Notes: generated by a model not told the origin, from the letters alone. Shown: positions 45,300 to 53,382, counted from the stretch's first letter. The stretch: DNA of 64,000 nucleotides from CAVXGU01 sp963761615 (GCA_963761615.1 CAVXGU010000003.1:1612001-1676000); one strand, 5' to 3'. Made by a program: numbers and translations.

Positions 45300-46157
45300 C
45301 TACACGGATAGTGAGAGTCCCTCCGAATTCCTGAGCTGCGCGGCGGCGGCGTAGGCGGCCGGCGTCAGCTGCCCGAGCGAGCGATGCGGCCGCACGGTGT
45401 TGTAGTCGACACGCCAGGCCTCGATGATGGCTTGCGCTTCGGGAATGCTGGCAAACCAGTGTTCGTTCAAGCACTCGTCGCGAAACTTCCCGTTGAAGCT
45501 CTCGACGTACGCGTGCTCAATCGGCTTGCCCGGGCGAATGAAGCGGAGTTCCACGCAGCGGCGGTACGCCCGGGCATCCAGCGTGCGACCCGAGAATTCG
45601 TGGCCGTAGTCGCAGACAATCACCCGCGGTAGCCCGATGGTCTCGGCCAAGCGGTCGAGGACTCGGACGACACGAGCGCCCGGTAGCGAGCGGTCCACCT
45701 CGATGGCCGGGCACTCGTGGCTGAAATCGTCGACGATGTTCAGCGTGCGGAACCCACGGCCATCGCCGAGCGTGTCCGCCTTGAAGTCCATCGACCAGCG
45801 TTCCAGCGGCACGCTGGGATGCGCGAGCGGCATCCGCTCGCCGCGCGTCAGGCGCTTGCGAGACCGCCGCCGGACCTGCAGGCCGGCGGCGCGATACACC
45901 CGATGGACCCGCTTGTGATTGGCATGCAGTCCTTCCCGCGCCACGAGTACGTGCAACCGCCGATACCCGTAGCGCGGCCGGACGGCCGCATGGGCTTGGA
46001 GCCGGGCCAGCAGGTGCACGCTGTTCACACGGCCGTGCCGCCGATACCGCCACGTCGCGGTGCTGAGGTCCACGACACGACAGGCCCGACGCAGACTTGC
46101 GTGGTACGCGTCAAGGAGCCACCTCACCGCCACGCGCTTCGCGACAGGGCCTACCAC
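45300..46157 (-). CDS. IS3-family OrfB transposase
   Basis: 285 residues. HTH_21 segment RPRYGYRRLHVLVAREGLHA, then DDE residues in RWSMDFKADTLGDGRGFRTL, PRVIVCDYGHEFSGRTLDAR (DYGHEF in place of the usual DNGPEF, Asp retained) and EHAYVESFNGKFRDECLNEH, ending RPHRSLGQLTPAAYAAAAQ. It starts within the end of orfA and is normally made as an OrfAB fusion by -1 frameshifting at the GGGAAAAAAG run near 46157-46166. Confidence 0.88.
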   Translation of the reverse strand: MVGPVAKRVAVRWLLDAYHASLRRACRVVDLSTATWRYRRHGRVNSVHLLARLQAHAAVRPRYGYRRLHVLVAREGLHANHKRVHRVYRAAGLQVRRRSRKRLTRGERMPLAHPSVPLERWSMDFKADTLGDGRGFRTLNIVDDFSHECPAIEVDRSLPGARVVRVLDRLAETIGLPRVIVCDYGHEFSGRTLDARAYRRCVELRFIRPGKPIEHAYVESFNGKFRDECLNEHWFASIPEAQAIIEAWRVDYNTVRPHRSLGQLTPAAYAAAAQLRNSEGLSLSV

Positions 46158-46417
46158 TTTTTTCCCACCACCGCTTTCAAGGCCTGGACGTCCAGGGTTT
46201 GCTCGGCGACGATGTGTTTCAAGCGGCGGTTTTCGTCCTCGAGCCGTTTGAGCCGCTGCAACTCACTCAGCTCCATGCCGCCGTACTTCGCCTTCCAGCG
46301 GTACTACGTCTGCTCGGTGATGCCATAGGCTCGCGACAGGTCGGACACCGTCCGGCCGGCTTCGCCCTCTATGACGATCGCCAGAATCTGTTCGTCGGTG
46401 AATTTGCTCCGTTTCAT
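46151..46417 (-). pseudogene. IS3-family OrfA with in-frame TAG
   Basis: ATG 46417 behind GGGAGGACC encodes KRSKFTDEQILAIVIEGEAG, RTVSDLSRAYGITEQT, then TAG (46304-46306), then YRWKAKYGGMELSELQRLKR and QALKAVVGKKW. Relatives have Tyr at the stop position (EQTYYRWK), so one base changed. If real, the OrfAB fusion cannot form. Confidence 0.8.
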
Positions 46418-46561
46418 CGGTCCTCCCTTCAACGGAGGACCCCCATTCTACGCGTGGCGGATTAGAGGGGGCCGGTCACTCGTGTTCGACCCGAAAGCTT
46501 CCCCGGGTTGACCCGCCGATTCGCGCGCGTCCTGCTGAAATTCGAGTGGTGCGCTGCAGGA

Positions 46562-46882
46562 TCAAGCGAAATTGATATTGTCGCGGAGACCGGCTTCGCC
46601 GGCCCGCTCGAGCAACCGCAGTAGCGCCGCTCTTTCCGCCGCTCGTGTCTTGCGCCTGATGACGACGACAATGCCGCGATGAGGCATCGTTTCCGCCAGT
46701 TTGAGGAAGTCGTTGCGATTGCAGGTCAGCAATAGACAATCGCGCTCGTGAGCAAGAGCGAGGACGGCAGAATCCGCGGCCTCCGGCGGTAGGACATCGC
46801 GGAGCCTGAGGACTTCGTGATTCAGTTGTCGGAGCAGGTACGTGAGATCCTCGGGTACGTCCTGATCGAGCAGGAACCTCAC
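46562..46882 (-). CDS. DUF5615 PIN-like toxin
   Basis: 106 residues: the family start MRFLLDQDVPEDLTYLLRQL with a leading Asp pair, then HEVLRLRDVLPPEAADSAVL, ALAHERDCLLLTCNRNDFLK and the strand RGIVVVIRRKTRAAERAALL. DUF5615 proteins are PIN-like nucleases paired with DUF433 partners. It overlaps its partner by 4 bp (ATGA). Confidence 0.88.
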   Translation of the reverse strand: MRFLLDQDVPEDLTYLLRQLNHEVLRLRDVLPPEAADSAVLALAHERDCLLLTCNRNDFLKLAETMPHRGIVVVIRRKTRAAERAALLRLLERAGEAGLRDNINFA

Positions 46883-47145
46883 TGCTGATCGCGCGCCATC
46901 TGCTGCGCCACCAACAGGTCAATCTCTCCCCGATGATCCTCGTAGTACGCGAGGCACTCGTACACCTGGGCCTTCGTGAGCGTCGGCAGGCACGTTCCGA
47001 GGAGACTGTCCACCGTCTCGCCGTTCTGCAGGAGCCCAATTACATCGTGCACGGCGACACGGGTGTTCTCGACGCGCGCGTTTCCGCCACGCACGTCTGG
47101 CGACCGCACGATGTACCGATAGGACTGCGAAACCTCGCTGCTCAT
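46879..47145 (-). CDS. DUF433 antitoxin
   Basis: 88 residues from ATG 47145. It has the DUF433 pattern IVRSPDVRGGNARVENTRVA, VHDVIGLLQNGETVDSLLGT and LPTLTKAQVYECLAYYEDHR, with a helix-turn-helix. It precedes the toxin with a 4-bp overlap and is the last gene before the right island end. The stretch 47146-47420 upstream holds no gene; ACGTGGC/GCCACGT at about 47358-47374 forms a small hairpin. Confidence 0.88.
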   Translation of the reverse strand: MSSEVSQSYRYIVRSPDVRGGNARVENTRVAVHDVIGLLQNGETVDSLLGTCLPTLTKAQVYECLAYYEDHRGEIDLLVAQQMARDQQ

Positions 47146-47420
47146 GACTCTGATGCTACGGGACTCACCGGAGGGAATCAAATCCCTGTCGCAGAACTGT
47201 CCCAGAACCCTATCGTCTTGACCTGCTTCGGGATCGCTGTTGAGCGAAAGCAGATACCCCGAATTGAAAAAACCCTGGGAAAATATCACATGCGGGAGAA
47301 GCGATGGAGACGGATCGCAGTCGCCCAAGGCAGAGGTCTCGTACCCTTGACATGCGCCTAACGTGGCAGGAGCCACGTAGGCGTCGTCCTGCGTACTGCC
47401 ACCAGTCTAGACGGTCGGAT

Positions 47421-47442
47421 CTGTTACCTATGTGTTACCTAG
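47421..47442 (+). promoter_or_regulatory. Direct-repeat pair, probable integrase arm-binding sites (right)
   Basis: GTTACCTA starts at 47423 and again at 47434, the same motif as the pair beside the integrase gene at 8941-8960, here with an 11-bp spacing. It lies 46 bp inside the right attachment repeat. Shared motifs at both ends support one integrase acting on both. Confidence 0.6.
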
Positions 47443-47487
47443 AGACTGACCAGAGTCTCAAGAAATACCTAAAATTACTTAGCAAAA

Positions 47488-47533
47488 TTGGTGGGCCCCC
47501 CGGGGATCGAACCCGGGACACCGTGATTAAAAG
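47488..47533 (-). repeat. Right attachment repeat (inside tRNA-Lys)
   Basis: 46 bp identical to 8785-8830. It forms the 3' part of the intact tRNA-Lys gene, so the element replaced the tRNA 3' end with its own identical copy on integration. Confidence 0.9.
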
Positions 47534-47563
47534 TCACGTGCTCTACCACTGAGCTAGGGGCCC
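47489..47563 (-). tRNA. tRNA-Lys(TTT)
   Basis: 75 nt including an encoded CCA. Acceptor stem GGGCCCC/GGGGCCC pairs fully; D-stem GCTC/GAGC; anticodon stem CGTGA/TCACG around CTTTTAA (anticodon TTT); T-stem CCGGG/CCCGG around TTCGATC; discriminator A. It is the integration target of the island and remains functional in structure. Confidence 0.95.
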
Positions 47564-47687
47564 CGGCGACGGACGCACGTGCGCACACCCCGACGCGCAG
47601 GCAGGCGCACATTGTACACGTGCCCAATGGAGCCCACCGCGGCCCCCACGGCCGCTTCGCCTGCGGTTGGAGGTGCGCGTGCGGCGG

Positions 47688-48092
47688 CTACTGCGCCAGC
47701 GGCTTGAGAACGGCCAGCTTGTACCCGTCGGGATCGGTCAGCCGGAAGAAGCGCGCGCCCCACGGGGCGTCGACGGGGTCGGAGTCGAGCGTGCCGCCGC
47801 TCGCCTTGATGCGACTGGCGATGGCGTCGACGTCCTCGGTCGTCCAGACGTTGATCGAGAAGCCGAGACCCTTGACCCGGTCCCATCCCTTGGCGCCGTC
47901 GTCCTGATTCAGGTTGATGCGCACGTCGCCGGCCTTCAGGCCGACGAGGACGGTTCGCCCCTCGTGCTCGTACGTGCGCTCGACACCGAACCCCACGACG
48001 TTCTGGTACCAGTTGGCGCTCTTGGCGAGGTCCTTGACGGTCAGGGAAACGGAGGTGGATCCGTGGAACTTCTCGGGTGTTTGATTGGTCAT
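47688..48092 (-). CDS. VOC-family (glyoxalase/bleomycin-resistance fold) protein
   Basis: 134 residues from ATG 48092, with GGAG upstream. Two beta-alpha-beta-beta-beta modules: VSLTVKDLAKSANWYQNVVG, TVLVGLKAGDVRINLNQDD, then FSINVWTTEDVDAIASRIKA and ARFFRLTDPDGYKLAVLKPL. Glu and Gln/His positions for metal binding are only partly present. Substrate unknown. First gene outside the island. Confidence 0.85.
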   Translation of the reverse strand: MTNQTPEKFHGSTSVSLTVKDLAKSANWYQNVVGFGVERTYEHEGRTVLVGLKAGDVRINLNQDDGAKGWDRVKGLGFSINVWTTEDVDAIASRIKASGGTLDSDPVDAPWGARFFRLTDPDGYKLAVLKPLAQ

Positions 48093-48185
48093 GCGAGTCT
48101 CCAAGTGGTGAACGTCCGCCAAGGATAACCCAAACCGGCGCTCGCCACCGAGGTCGAGCCGTTGCCGCTATACTGCTGCCGCGCC

Positions 48186-48572
48186 ATGTCCACCGACCCC
48201 ACGCGCCGCGTCCTCGTCGTCGAAGACGACCTCTCCGTCAGACGCCCGCTCGTGAAGTTCCTCGAGATGCACGAGTTCGCCGTCGTGACGGCCGAGACGG
48301 CCGAGGACGGACTCGACGCCCTCAACCAGAACGGCTTCGTCGCCGCCATCGTGGACCTGCGCCTCAAGCGCGGCACGGGCCGCGACGTGGTCGCCGCGGC
48401 GCCGCCGGACATGCCCGTCATCATCTTCTCCGGCGTCCCTTCCGAGTCGGCGGAGCTCGAGCGCCTGCGCCCCCGGACGCGCCTGATCGAGAAGCCCTAT
48501 TCGCTGGTGCTGCTGATGGAAGTGCTGGAGGACATGGTCGGCGCCGAGGCTCCCGAGCAGCCCGGTGCCTGA
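48186..48572 (+). CDS. Single-domain response regulator
   Basis: 128 residues from ATG 48186. A receiver domain: RRVLVVEDDLSVRRPLVKFL, phospho-acceptor Asp in AAIVDLRLKRGTGRDVV, Ser in VIIFSGVP and Lys in LIEKPYSLVLLMEVLEDM. No output domain. The cognate kinase is not in the window. Confidence 0.85.
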   Translation: MSTDPTRRVLVVEDDLSVRRPLVKFLEMHEFAVVTAETAEDGLDALNQNGFVAAIVDLRLKRGTGRDVVAAAPPDMPVIIFSGVPSESAELERLRPRTRLIEKPYSLVLLMEVLEDMVGAEAPEQPGA

Positions 48573-48607
48573 GGACCGGCCCCTGGGCGCCGCGGCCCAG
48601 ACCCCTC

Positions 48608-49519
48608 CTAGAGAATCTTCATCCCGAGCGCCGACAGCACCAGCTCGGTGCCGAGCTGCGCCGTGGCATTGCGCACATCGAGCGTCGGATTGACCTCGAC
48701 GACGTCCACCGCGCGCAGGAGACCGGTGTCGGCGACGATTTCCATGGCCAGGTGCGCCTCGCGATAGTCGAGGCCGCCCTTGACCGGGGTCCCGACGCCC
48801 GGCGCGATCGACGGATCGCACACGTCCATGTCGAGCGAGACGTGCAGGCCGGCCGTCCCCGCGCGCGCGAGCGTCACCGCCTCCTCCACCACGTCCGCGA
48901 TGCCGCGCCGGTCGATGTCCTTCATCGTGAAGACGTGCACGCGCGAGTCGCGCACGGCCACCTTCTCGCGCTCGTCCAGGTTCCGGACGCCGACGAGGAC
49001 GGTCGTCGCCGGCGCGGCCTTGGCCGCGTCGAAACCGACGTGCGCGAGCTCGAGGGGCTCCTGTCCGAGCAGGGCCGCGAGCGGCATGCCGTGCACGTTC
49101 CCGCTCGGAGAGGTCGTCGGCGTGTTCATGTCGCCGTGCGCGTCGAACCAGAGCAGGCCGATGGATCCCGGGCCGGCGCGACGGGCCCACGCCGCGGTCG
49201 CCGCGACCGATCCGGCCGCGAGGCTGTGATCCCCGCCGAGGACCAGCGGCAGCGCGTCCTCGGCCAGCGCGGCGAGGGCGGTCCGGTACAGCTCGGCGCA
49301 CACGCTGGCGATCTCGTCCACGTACCGCTTCCGCTCATCGCGCGGCTCGTGCGTCTCGGGAATGGGCGTGTGCAGGTCGCCCTGGTCCAGCACCCTCCGC
49401 CCGAGGGCGCCGATCCGCTCGCCGAGTCCGGCGATCCGGAACGCCGAGGGCCCCATGTCGACGCCGCGCCGGTTGCCGCCGAGATCCAGCGGAACGCCGA
49501 TGAGATGGATGGGGCGCAT
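48608..49519 (-). CDS. rocF: Arginase
   Basis: 303 residues. Arginase/ureohydrolase signatures: PLVLGGDHSLAAGSV, LLWFDAHGDMNTP and LHVSLDMDVCDPSIAPGVGT, which carry the His/Asp ligands of the two manganese ions; the NVHGMPLAALLG segment is typical of arginase rather than agmatinase. It hydrolyses arginine to ornithine and urea. It starts 16 bp after hemG on the same strand and may be co-transcribed with the heme genes. Confidence 0.9.
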   Translation of the reverse strand: MRPIHLIGVPLDLGGNRRGVDMGPSAFRIAGLGERIGALGRRVLDQGDLHTPIPETHEPRDERKRYVDEIASVCAELYRTALAALAEDALPLVLGGDHSLAAGSVAATAAWARRAGPGSIGLLWFDAHGDMNTPTTSPSGNVHGMPLAALLGQEPLELAHVGFDAAKAAPATTVLVGVRNLDEREKVAVRDSRVHVFTMKDIDRRGIADVVEEAVTLARAGTAGLHVSLDMDVCDPSIAPGVGTPVKGGLDYREAHLAMEIVADTGLLRAVDVVEVNPTLDVRNATAQLGTELVLSALGMKIL

Positions 49520-49534
49520 GGCGTTGTTCCGCCC

Positions 49535-50956
49535 TCAGCTCCTGAGCTCCGCCTTCGCGGCGTGTTCCAGCCATCCCATGGCCTGCTTCGCGGTGGCGCG
49601 GCCGTCGGCGACGCAGTCCGGAATTCCGACGCCGCGGAAGCCGCTGCCGGTGACGAAGAGACCGGGATACGCCGCGAGCCGGCGCTCGATCTCCGCCATT
49701 CGCGCGAGGTGCCCGACCTCGTGCTGCGCATTGGCTCGCACCCAGCGATAGACGCGCGTCAGGATCGGCTCGCCGGTGATGCCGAGCAGCGGCTGGACTG
49801 CCGCGAGCGAGCGATCGACGAGCGCGGCATCGGAGTGCTCGAGCGCGTCCGGGTCGCGCGCGCCGCCGACGAAGGCGCGCAGCAGGACGCGGTCGTCCGG
49901 TGCGCGGTGCGGCCACTTCGACGACAGCCAGGACCCGGCGAGGATACCGGTCGCCTCGCGGCGCGGCACCACGAAGCCGGATCCATTCAGGGGATGGCGA
50001 ACCGCCGCGCGCGGGAACGCCATCACCACGGTGCCGGTCGAGACGTAGCGGACCTCGCCGCACAGCCGCGCCAGGTCGGCGTCCAGCGGGACGAGCATCG
50101 GGCTGGCGGCGTGGGCCGGCGCGGCGACGACCACGGCGCGGGCGGTGAGGCCGGGCGCGCCGTCGATCTCGACGCGATAGCTCCCGTCGGCGCGGCCGGC
50201 CCGATCGATCTGGACCGCCGTCACGCGCGCGCCCATCCGGACGCTCGCGGGCGGCAGGCGCGCGGCGAGCGCCGTGACGAGCTCGCTCAATCCGCCGGGC
50301 AGCGATCGGAACGCGCCGTCGGTCGAGGGGCCGCGCGGTGCCGCGCGAAACGCGCGCAGCAGGCTGCCGTGCGTGCGCTCGGCGGTCACGAAGCGCGGGA
50401 AGAGCGCGTCGAGCGACAGTCGGTCGACGTCGCCGGCGTGGATTCCCGCCAGGAGCGGCTCGGCGAGGTACTCGGTGGCCTCGACGCCGAAGTGGCGCCG
50501 CATGAACGCGCCGATGGACTCGTCCTGGTGGGCGCGCTCGGGCCTGGGCCGCATGAGGATCTCGGTGCCCATGCGGAGCTTGCCCGGCCACGAGAAGAGG
50601 CTCGATCGGACGAACGGCCCGACGCGCGTGGGAATGCCGAGCACCGACGCCGCGGGCAGCGCGTGGAGCCGGCCGCCGCGCTGGATATAGGCGAGGCGCG
50701 GCGGCCTGGTCGGCACGAGCCGGTTGCCGAGGCCGAGCTGCTCGGCGAGGCGGATCCCGTCCGGCTTCTGCACCAGGAGGGAATCCGGACCGGCGTCGAT
50801 CGTGAAGCCGTCGGCCTGTTCGCTCAGGATCACGCCCCCGACCCGCTGGCCGGCCTCGAGCAGCACGAAGGGAATCCCCGCCTGCGTCAGCTCGAAGGCC
50901 GTCGCCAGTCCAGCGATCCCGGCGCCGATCACGACGACGTCGGGCGCGTCGTTCAC
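49535..50956 (-). CDS. hemG: Protoporphyrinogen/coproporphyrinogen oxidase
   Basis: 473 residues. FAD-binding start PDVVVIGAGIAGLATAFELT, then GQRVGGVILSEQADGFTIDA GPDSLL (GxGxxG and GG motifs), and the C-terminal FAD segment PGLFVTGSGFRGVGIPDCVA, as in HemY-type flavin oxidases. It oxidises proto- or coproporphyrinogen, the step around heme formation. It overlaps hemH by 4 bp. Symbol hemG (hemY) follows common usage for this flavoprotein. Confidence 0.92.
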   Translation of the reverse strand: MNDAPDVVVIGAGIAGLATAFELTQAGIPFVLLEAGQRVGGVILSEQADGFTIDAGPDSLLVQKPDGIRLAEQLGLGNRLVPTRPPRLAYIQRGGRLHALPAASVLGIPTRVGPFVRSSLFSWPGKLRMGTEILMRPRPERAHQDESIGAFMRRHFGVEATEYLAEPLLAGIHAGDVDRLSLDALFPRFVTAERTHGSLLRAFRAAPRGPSTDGAFRSLPGGLSELVTALAARLPPASVRMGARVTAVQIDRAGRADGSYRVEIDGAPGLTARAVVVAAPAHAASPMLVPLDADLARLCGEVRYVSTGTVVMAFPRAAVRHPLNGSGFVVPRREATGILAGSWLSSKWPHRAPDDRVLLRAFVGGARDPDALEHSDAALVDRSLAAVQPLLGITGEPILTRVYRWVRANAQHEVGHLARMAEIERRLAAYPGLFVTGSGFRGVGIPDCVADGRATAKQAMGWLEHAAKAELRS

Positions 50957-51837
50957 AGGCGGCTCCGCACGAGGTCCTCGAGCAGCGCGATGAAGGTCGG
51001 GGACGTGTTGAGCGACTCGGTGCGTCGCAGCTGCACGCCGTGCTCCCGCGCGACGCCGGCGGCCTGGACGTCGATATCGAACAGGATCTCCGTGTGGTCG
51101 CAGACGAAGCCGATGGGGACGATCAGGAACCGGCGCGCGCCGCGCGCCGCGCGCAGGGCGATGAAAGCGCCCAGGTCGAGGCCGATCCAGGGCTCGGGCG
51201 TGCGCCCGGCGCTCTGAAACGCCCGGCGGTAGCGGACGAGGCCCGCCGCCCGGGCCACACCGCGCGCCGTGCGCGCGACCTCGGTGGCGTAGCGATCGCC
51301 CCGCTTGATGACGCTGACCGGCAGGCTGTGGGCCGTGAAGATCACCTCATCGTCGGCCGTGGGGCGGATCGCGGCGAGGCGCTCGGCGAACGCCTGGATG
51401 AGGAGCGGGTGCTCGAAGTAGGACGACACGGACTCGAACTCGAGGCCGGGCGGCAATGCGGCGATCGCCGCGTCGTGATACTTGCGCGCACTGAGCGACG
51501 ATGCCTGCGGGGCGAGCGGGATGCCGATCACGCGCGTGACGCCTTCGCCCGCCAGCGACGTCAGGGCGTCGGCGATGAACGGCTTCCAGTTCCGCATGCC
51601 GACCGCGACCGGCACGTCCGGGCCGAGCCGGGCGCGCAGCGCATCGCCCTGCGCCATCGTGAGATCGGTGAGCGGCGACCGCCCGCCGATGGCCGCGTAG
51701 TTGTGACGCATCTCCGCAACGAGCTCGTCGGACGGCGGACGCCCGCCCCGCACCAGACGCAGGTACTCCGGCATCTCGTCCAGCGACGACGGGGTGCCGT
51801 GGGCCATCAGGAGGACGCCGGTTCCCGGGGTTCTCAA
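50953..51837 (-). CDS. hemH: Ferrochelatase
   Basis: 294 residues from TTG 51837 (RTPGTGVLLMAHGTPSSLDE). Ferrochelatase features: GVLLMAHGTP, RHNYAAIGGRSPL, the segment VPVAVGMRNWKPFIADALTS, the active-site HSLPVSVIKRGDRY and VCDHTEILFDIDVQA with the second metal-side Glu. An ATG at 51939 is also in frame, but the extra residues would be coded by a 9-bp tandem repeat, so I prefer the shorter form. It inserts iron into porphyrin. Overlaps hemG by 4 bp. Confidence 0.9.
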   Translation of the reverse strand: MRTPGTGVLLMAHGTPSSLDEMPEYLRLVRGGRPPSDELVAEMRHNYAAIGGRSPLTDLTMAQGDALRARLGPDVPVAVGMRNWKPFIADALTSLAGEGVTRVIGIPLAPQASSLSARKYHDAAIAALPPGLEFESVSSYFEHPLLIQAFAERLAAIRPTADDEVIFTAHSLPVSVIKRGDRYATEVARTARGVARAAGLVRYRRAFQSAGRTPEPWIGLDLGAFIALRAARGARRFLIVPIGFVCDHTEILFDIDVQAAGVAREHGVQLRRTESLNTSPTFIALLEDLVRSRL

Positions 51838-51872
51838 GGTTCTCAGGGTTCTCAGAGTTCTCAGAGTTCTCG
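51829..51872. repeat. 9-bp tandem repeat, about five copies
   Basis: Units GGTTCTCAA, GGTTCTCAG (twice), AGTTCTCAG and AGTTCTCGC. It is followed to about 51935 by a GC-rich run of CACCTGG/GCCCGGC variants. The tract lies between the hemE stop and the ferrochelatase core. Confidence 0.85.
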
Positions 51873-51940
51873 CACCCAGCACCCGGGGCGTGCACCTGGC
51901 ACCTGGTGCCTGGCGCCCGGCGCCCGGCGCCCGAACCATT

Positions 51941-53029
51941 CTAATTCGCCGTCTGCTGGTGCACGTACTGGGCGACGAGCTGGACGTGCTCCACCGGCGT
52001 CGAGGGCAGGATGCCGTGCCCCAGGTTGAAGATGTGACCCGGCCGGCCGCCGGCCCGATCGAGCACGTCGTCGACGGCGGCGAGGATCCGATCGATGGGC
52101 CCGAGCAGGACCGTCGGATCGAGGTTGCCCTGGATGGCGCGTTCGGGACCGATACGCTCCCAGGCGACGTCGAGGGGCGTCCGCCAGTCGGCCCCGATCA
52201 CGGCCCCGCCGGCCTCGGCGATCTCGGCGAGAATCGCCCCGGTGCCGACGCCGAAGTGAATCGTCGGCACATCGAACGGCGCCAGCCGGTCGAAGATCCG
52301 GCGCGTGTGGGGGAGGATGAACTCGCGGTAGTCGCGCGCGTTGAGCGCGCCCACCCAGGAATCGAATACCTGCACGGCGTCGACGCCGGCTTCGACCTGC
52401 GCCACCAGGTAGTCGCCGATCACGTCGGCCAGCAGATCGCAGAAGCGGTGCCAGGCGTCGGGGTAGCCGTACATGAGCGCCTTCGTGTTCGCGAAGGTGT
52501 TCGAGTGCCCGCCTTCGATCGCGTACGACGCGAGGGTGAACGGCGCGCCCGCGAAGCCGATGAGCGGCACGCGCCCGTCGAGCTGGCGCTGCACGAGCAG
52601 GATCGCCTCGAGGACGTGGCCGAGCGACTCGCGCGGTTCGAAGCGGCGCACGCGCGCCAGGTCGTCCGTCGTGCGGAGCGGATTGTCGATGGCCGGACCT
52701 TCACCGCGGACGAAGTCGAAGCCGATGCCCATCGGCTCGAGCGGCAGCAGCAGGTCCGAGAACAGGATCGCCGCGTCGACGTCGAGCCGGCGGATCGGCT
52801 GCAGCGTCACCTCCGTGGCGAGCTCGGGCGCTCGGCAGATTTCGAGCAGGGAGTAGCGCTGCCGCAGCTCGCGGTACTCGGCCATGTAGCGACCCGCCTG
52901 TCGCATGAACCAGACGGGCGTGCAGTCGACGGGCTGGCGGCGGCAGGCTCTGAGAAAGCGGGATCCGGGGTCGGTCAGTGGGTCACCCTGAGCAGGTTGC
53001 GCGCGAGGCCGACCAGATCTTCGAGCCAC
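51941..53029 (-). CDS. hemE: Uroporphyrinogen decarboxylase
   Basis: 362 residues. Signatures PVWFMRQAGRYMAEYRELRQ, ILFSDLLLPLEPMGIGFDFV, GFAGAPFTLASYAIEGG, VQVFDSWVGALNARDYREFI and GHGILPSTPVEHVQLVAQYV. It removes four carboxyl groups from uroporphyrinogen III. GTG 53029 is the only usable start in frame before the conserved part; it gives a 55-bp overlap with the upstream response regulator, so translation is coupled. First enzyme of the hemE-hemH-hemG run. Confidence 0.93.
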   Translation of the reverse strand: MARRSGRPRAQPAQGDPLTDPGSRFLRACRRQPVDCTPVWFMRQAGRYMAEYRELRQRYSLLEICRAPELATEVTLQPIRRLDVDAAILFSDLLLPLEPMGIGFDFVRGEGPAIDNPLRTTDDLARVRRFEPRESLGHVLEAILLVQRQLDGRVPLIGFAGAPFTLASYAIEGGHSNTFANTKALMYGYPDAWHRFCDLLADVIGDYLVAQVEAGVDAVQVFDSWVGALNARDYREFILPHTRRIFDRLAPFDVPTIHFGVGTGAILAEIAEAGGAVIGADWRTPLDVAWERIGPERAIQGNLDPTVLLGPIDRILAAVDDVLDRAGGRPGHIFNLGHGILPSTPVEHVQLVAQYVHQQTAN

Positions 53030-53382
53030 AGGGGCTTGAAGCGGAGCTCGGCGCCGAGGGCGCGCACTTCGGACGAAACGATGTCGTCGAGGAAGTAGTC
53101 TCCGGTCACGATGGCGACCGGCGTGGTCCGCTGTTCCTGGCGCGTGCGGAGCCGACGAAGGAACCCCAGCCCGTCGACGAGCGGCATCCGCAGATCGAGA
53201 ATGATGGCGTCGGGCGGATTCGATTCGGCCTCGCGCAGGCCGTGCTCGGCGGTTATGGCCGTGGTCACCGAGAAGCCTTCCAGCCGGAGCATCCGTGCAA
53301 ACGTCTGCGTAACGCCCTCATCGTCGTCGACGATGAGAATCTTCGGCCCGTCGAGGGCCTGAACCGGTTCCACCGCTGGCAC
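52975..53382 (-). CDS. Single-domain response regulator upstream of hemE
   Basis: 135 residues. Receiver domain KILIVDDDEGVTQTFARMLR, phospho-acceptor Asp in AIILDLRMPLVDGL, Thr in VAIVTGDYFLDD, Lys in ELRFKPLWLEDLVGLARNLL. Its 3' end overlaps hemE. A link between signalling and heme synthesis is suggested only by this layout. Confidence 0.85.
   Translation of the reverse strand: MPAVEPVQALDGPKILIVDDDEGVTQTFARMLRLEGFSVTTAITAEHGLREAESNPPDAIILDLRMPLVDGLGFLRRLRTRQEQRTTPVAIVTGDYFLDDIVSSEVRALGAELRFKPLWLEDLVGLARNLLRVTH

Larger units (their letters stand above)
45280..46478 (-). mobile_element. IS3-family element
   Basis: 1,199 bp with terminal inverted repeats TGACCGGCCCCC...AATCCGC at both ends (45280 onward, and the complement ending at 46478). 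orfB is intact, orfA has one stop codon. The flanks do not show a target duplication, so one side may have been rearranged. Confidence 0.88.
8785..47533. mobile_element. 38.7-kb tRNA-Lys-integrated genomic island
   Basis: The borders are a 46-bp perfect direct repeat at 8785-8830 and 47488-47533 that corresponds to the 3' part of tRNA-Lys(TTT) from the anticodon loop to just past the CCA. A tyrosine integrase gene begins 132 bp inside the left repeat, and similar paired GTTACCTA motifs lie inside both ends. The content is accessory: toxin-antitoxin pairs, many insertion sequences, a TraG-type and a VirB11-type ATPase, and unknown secreted proteins. No relaxase or complete mating-pair apparatus was recognised, so it looks like a decayed or partial integrative element rather than a complete self-transmissible ICE. 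Two further tRNA 3' halves inside it point to several integration events. Confidence 0.85.

Noticed and set aside
48077..51217. Open frame of over 1,000 codons on the plus strand
   Set aside because: It lies opposite arginase and hemG, which have clear family motifs; its translation is Arg/Ala/Gly-rich without any domain.
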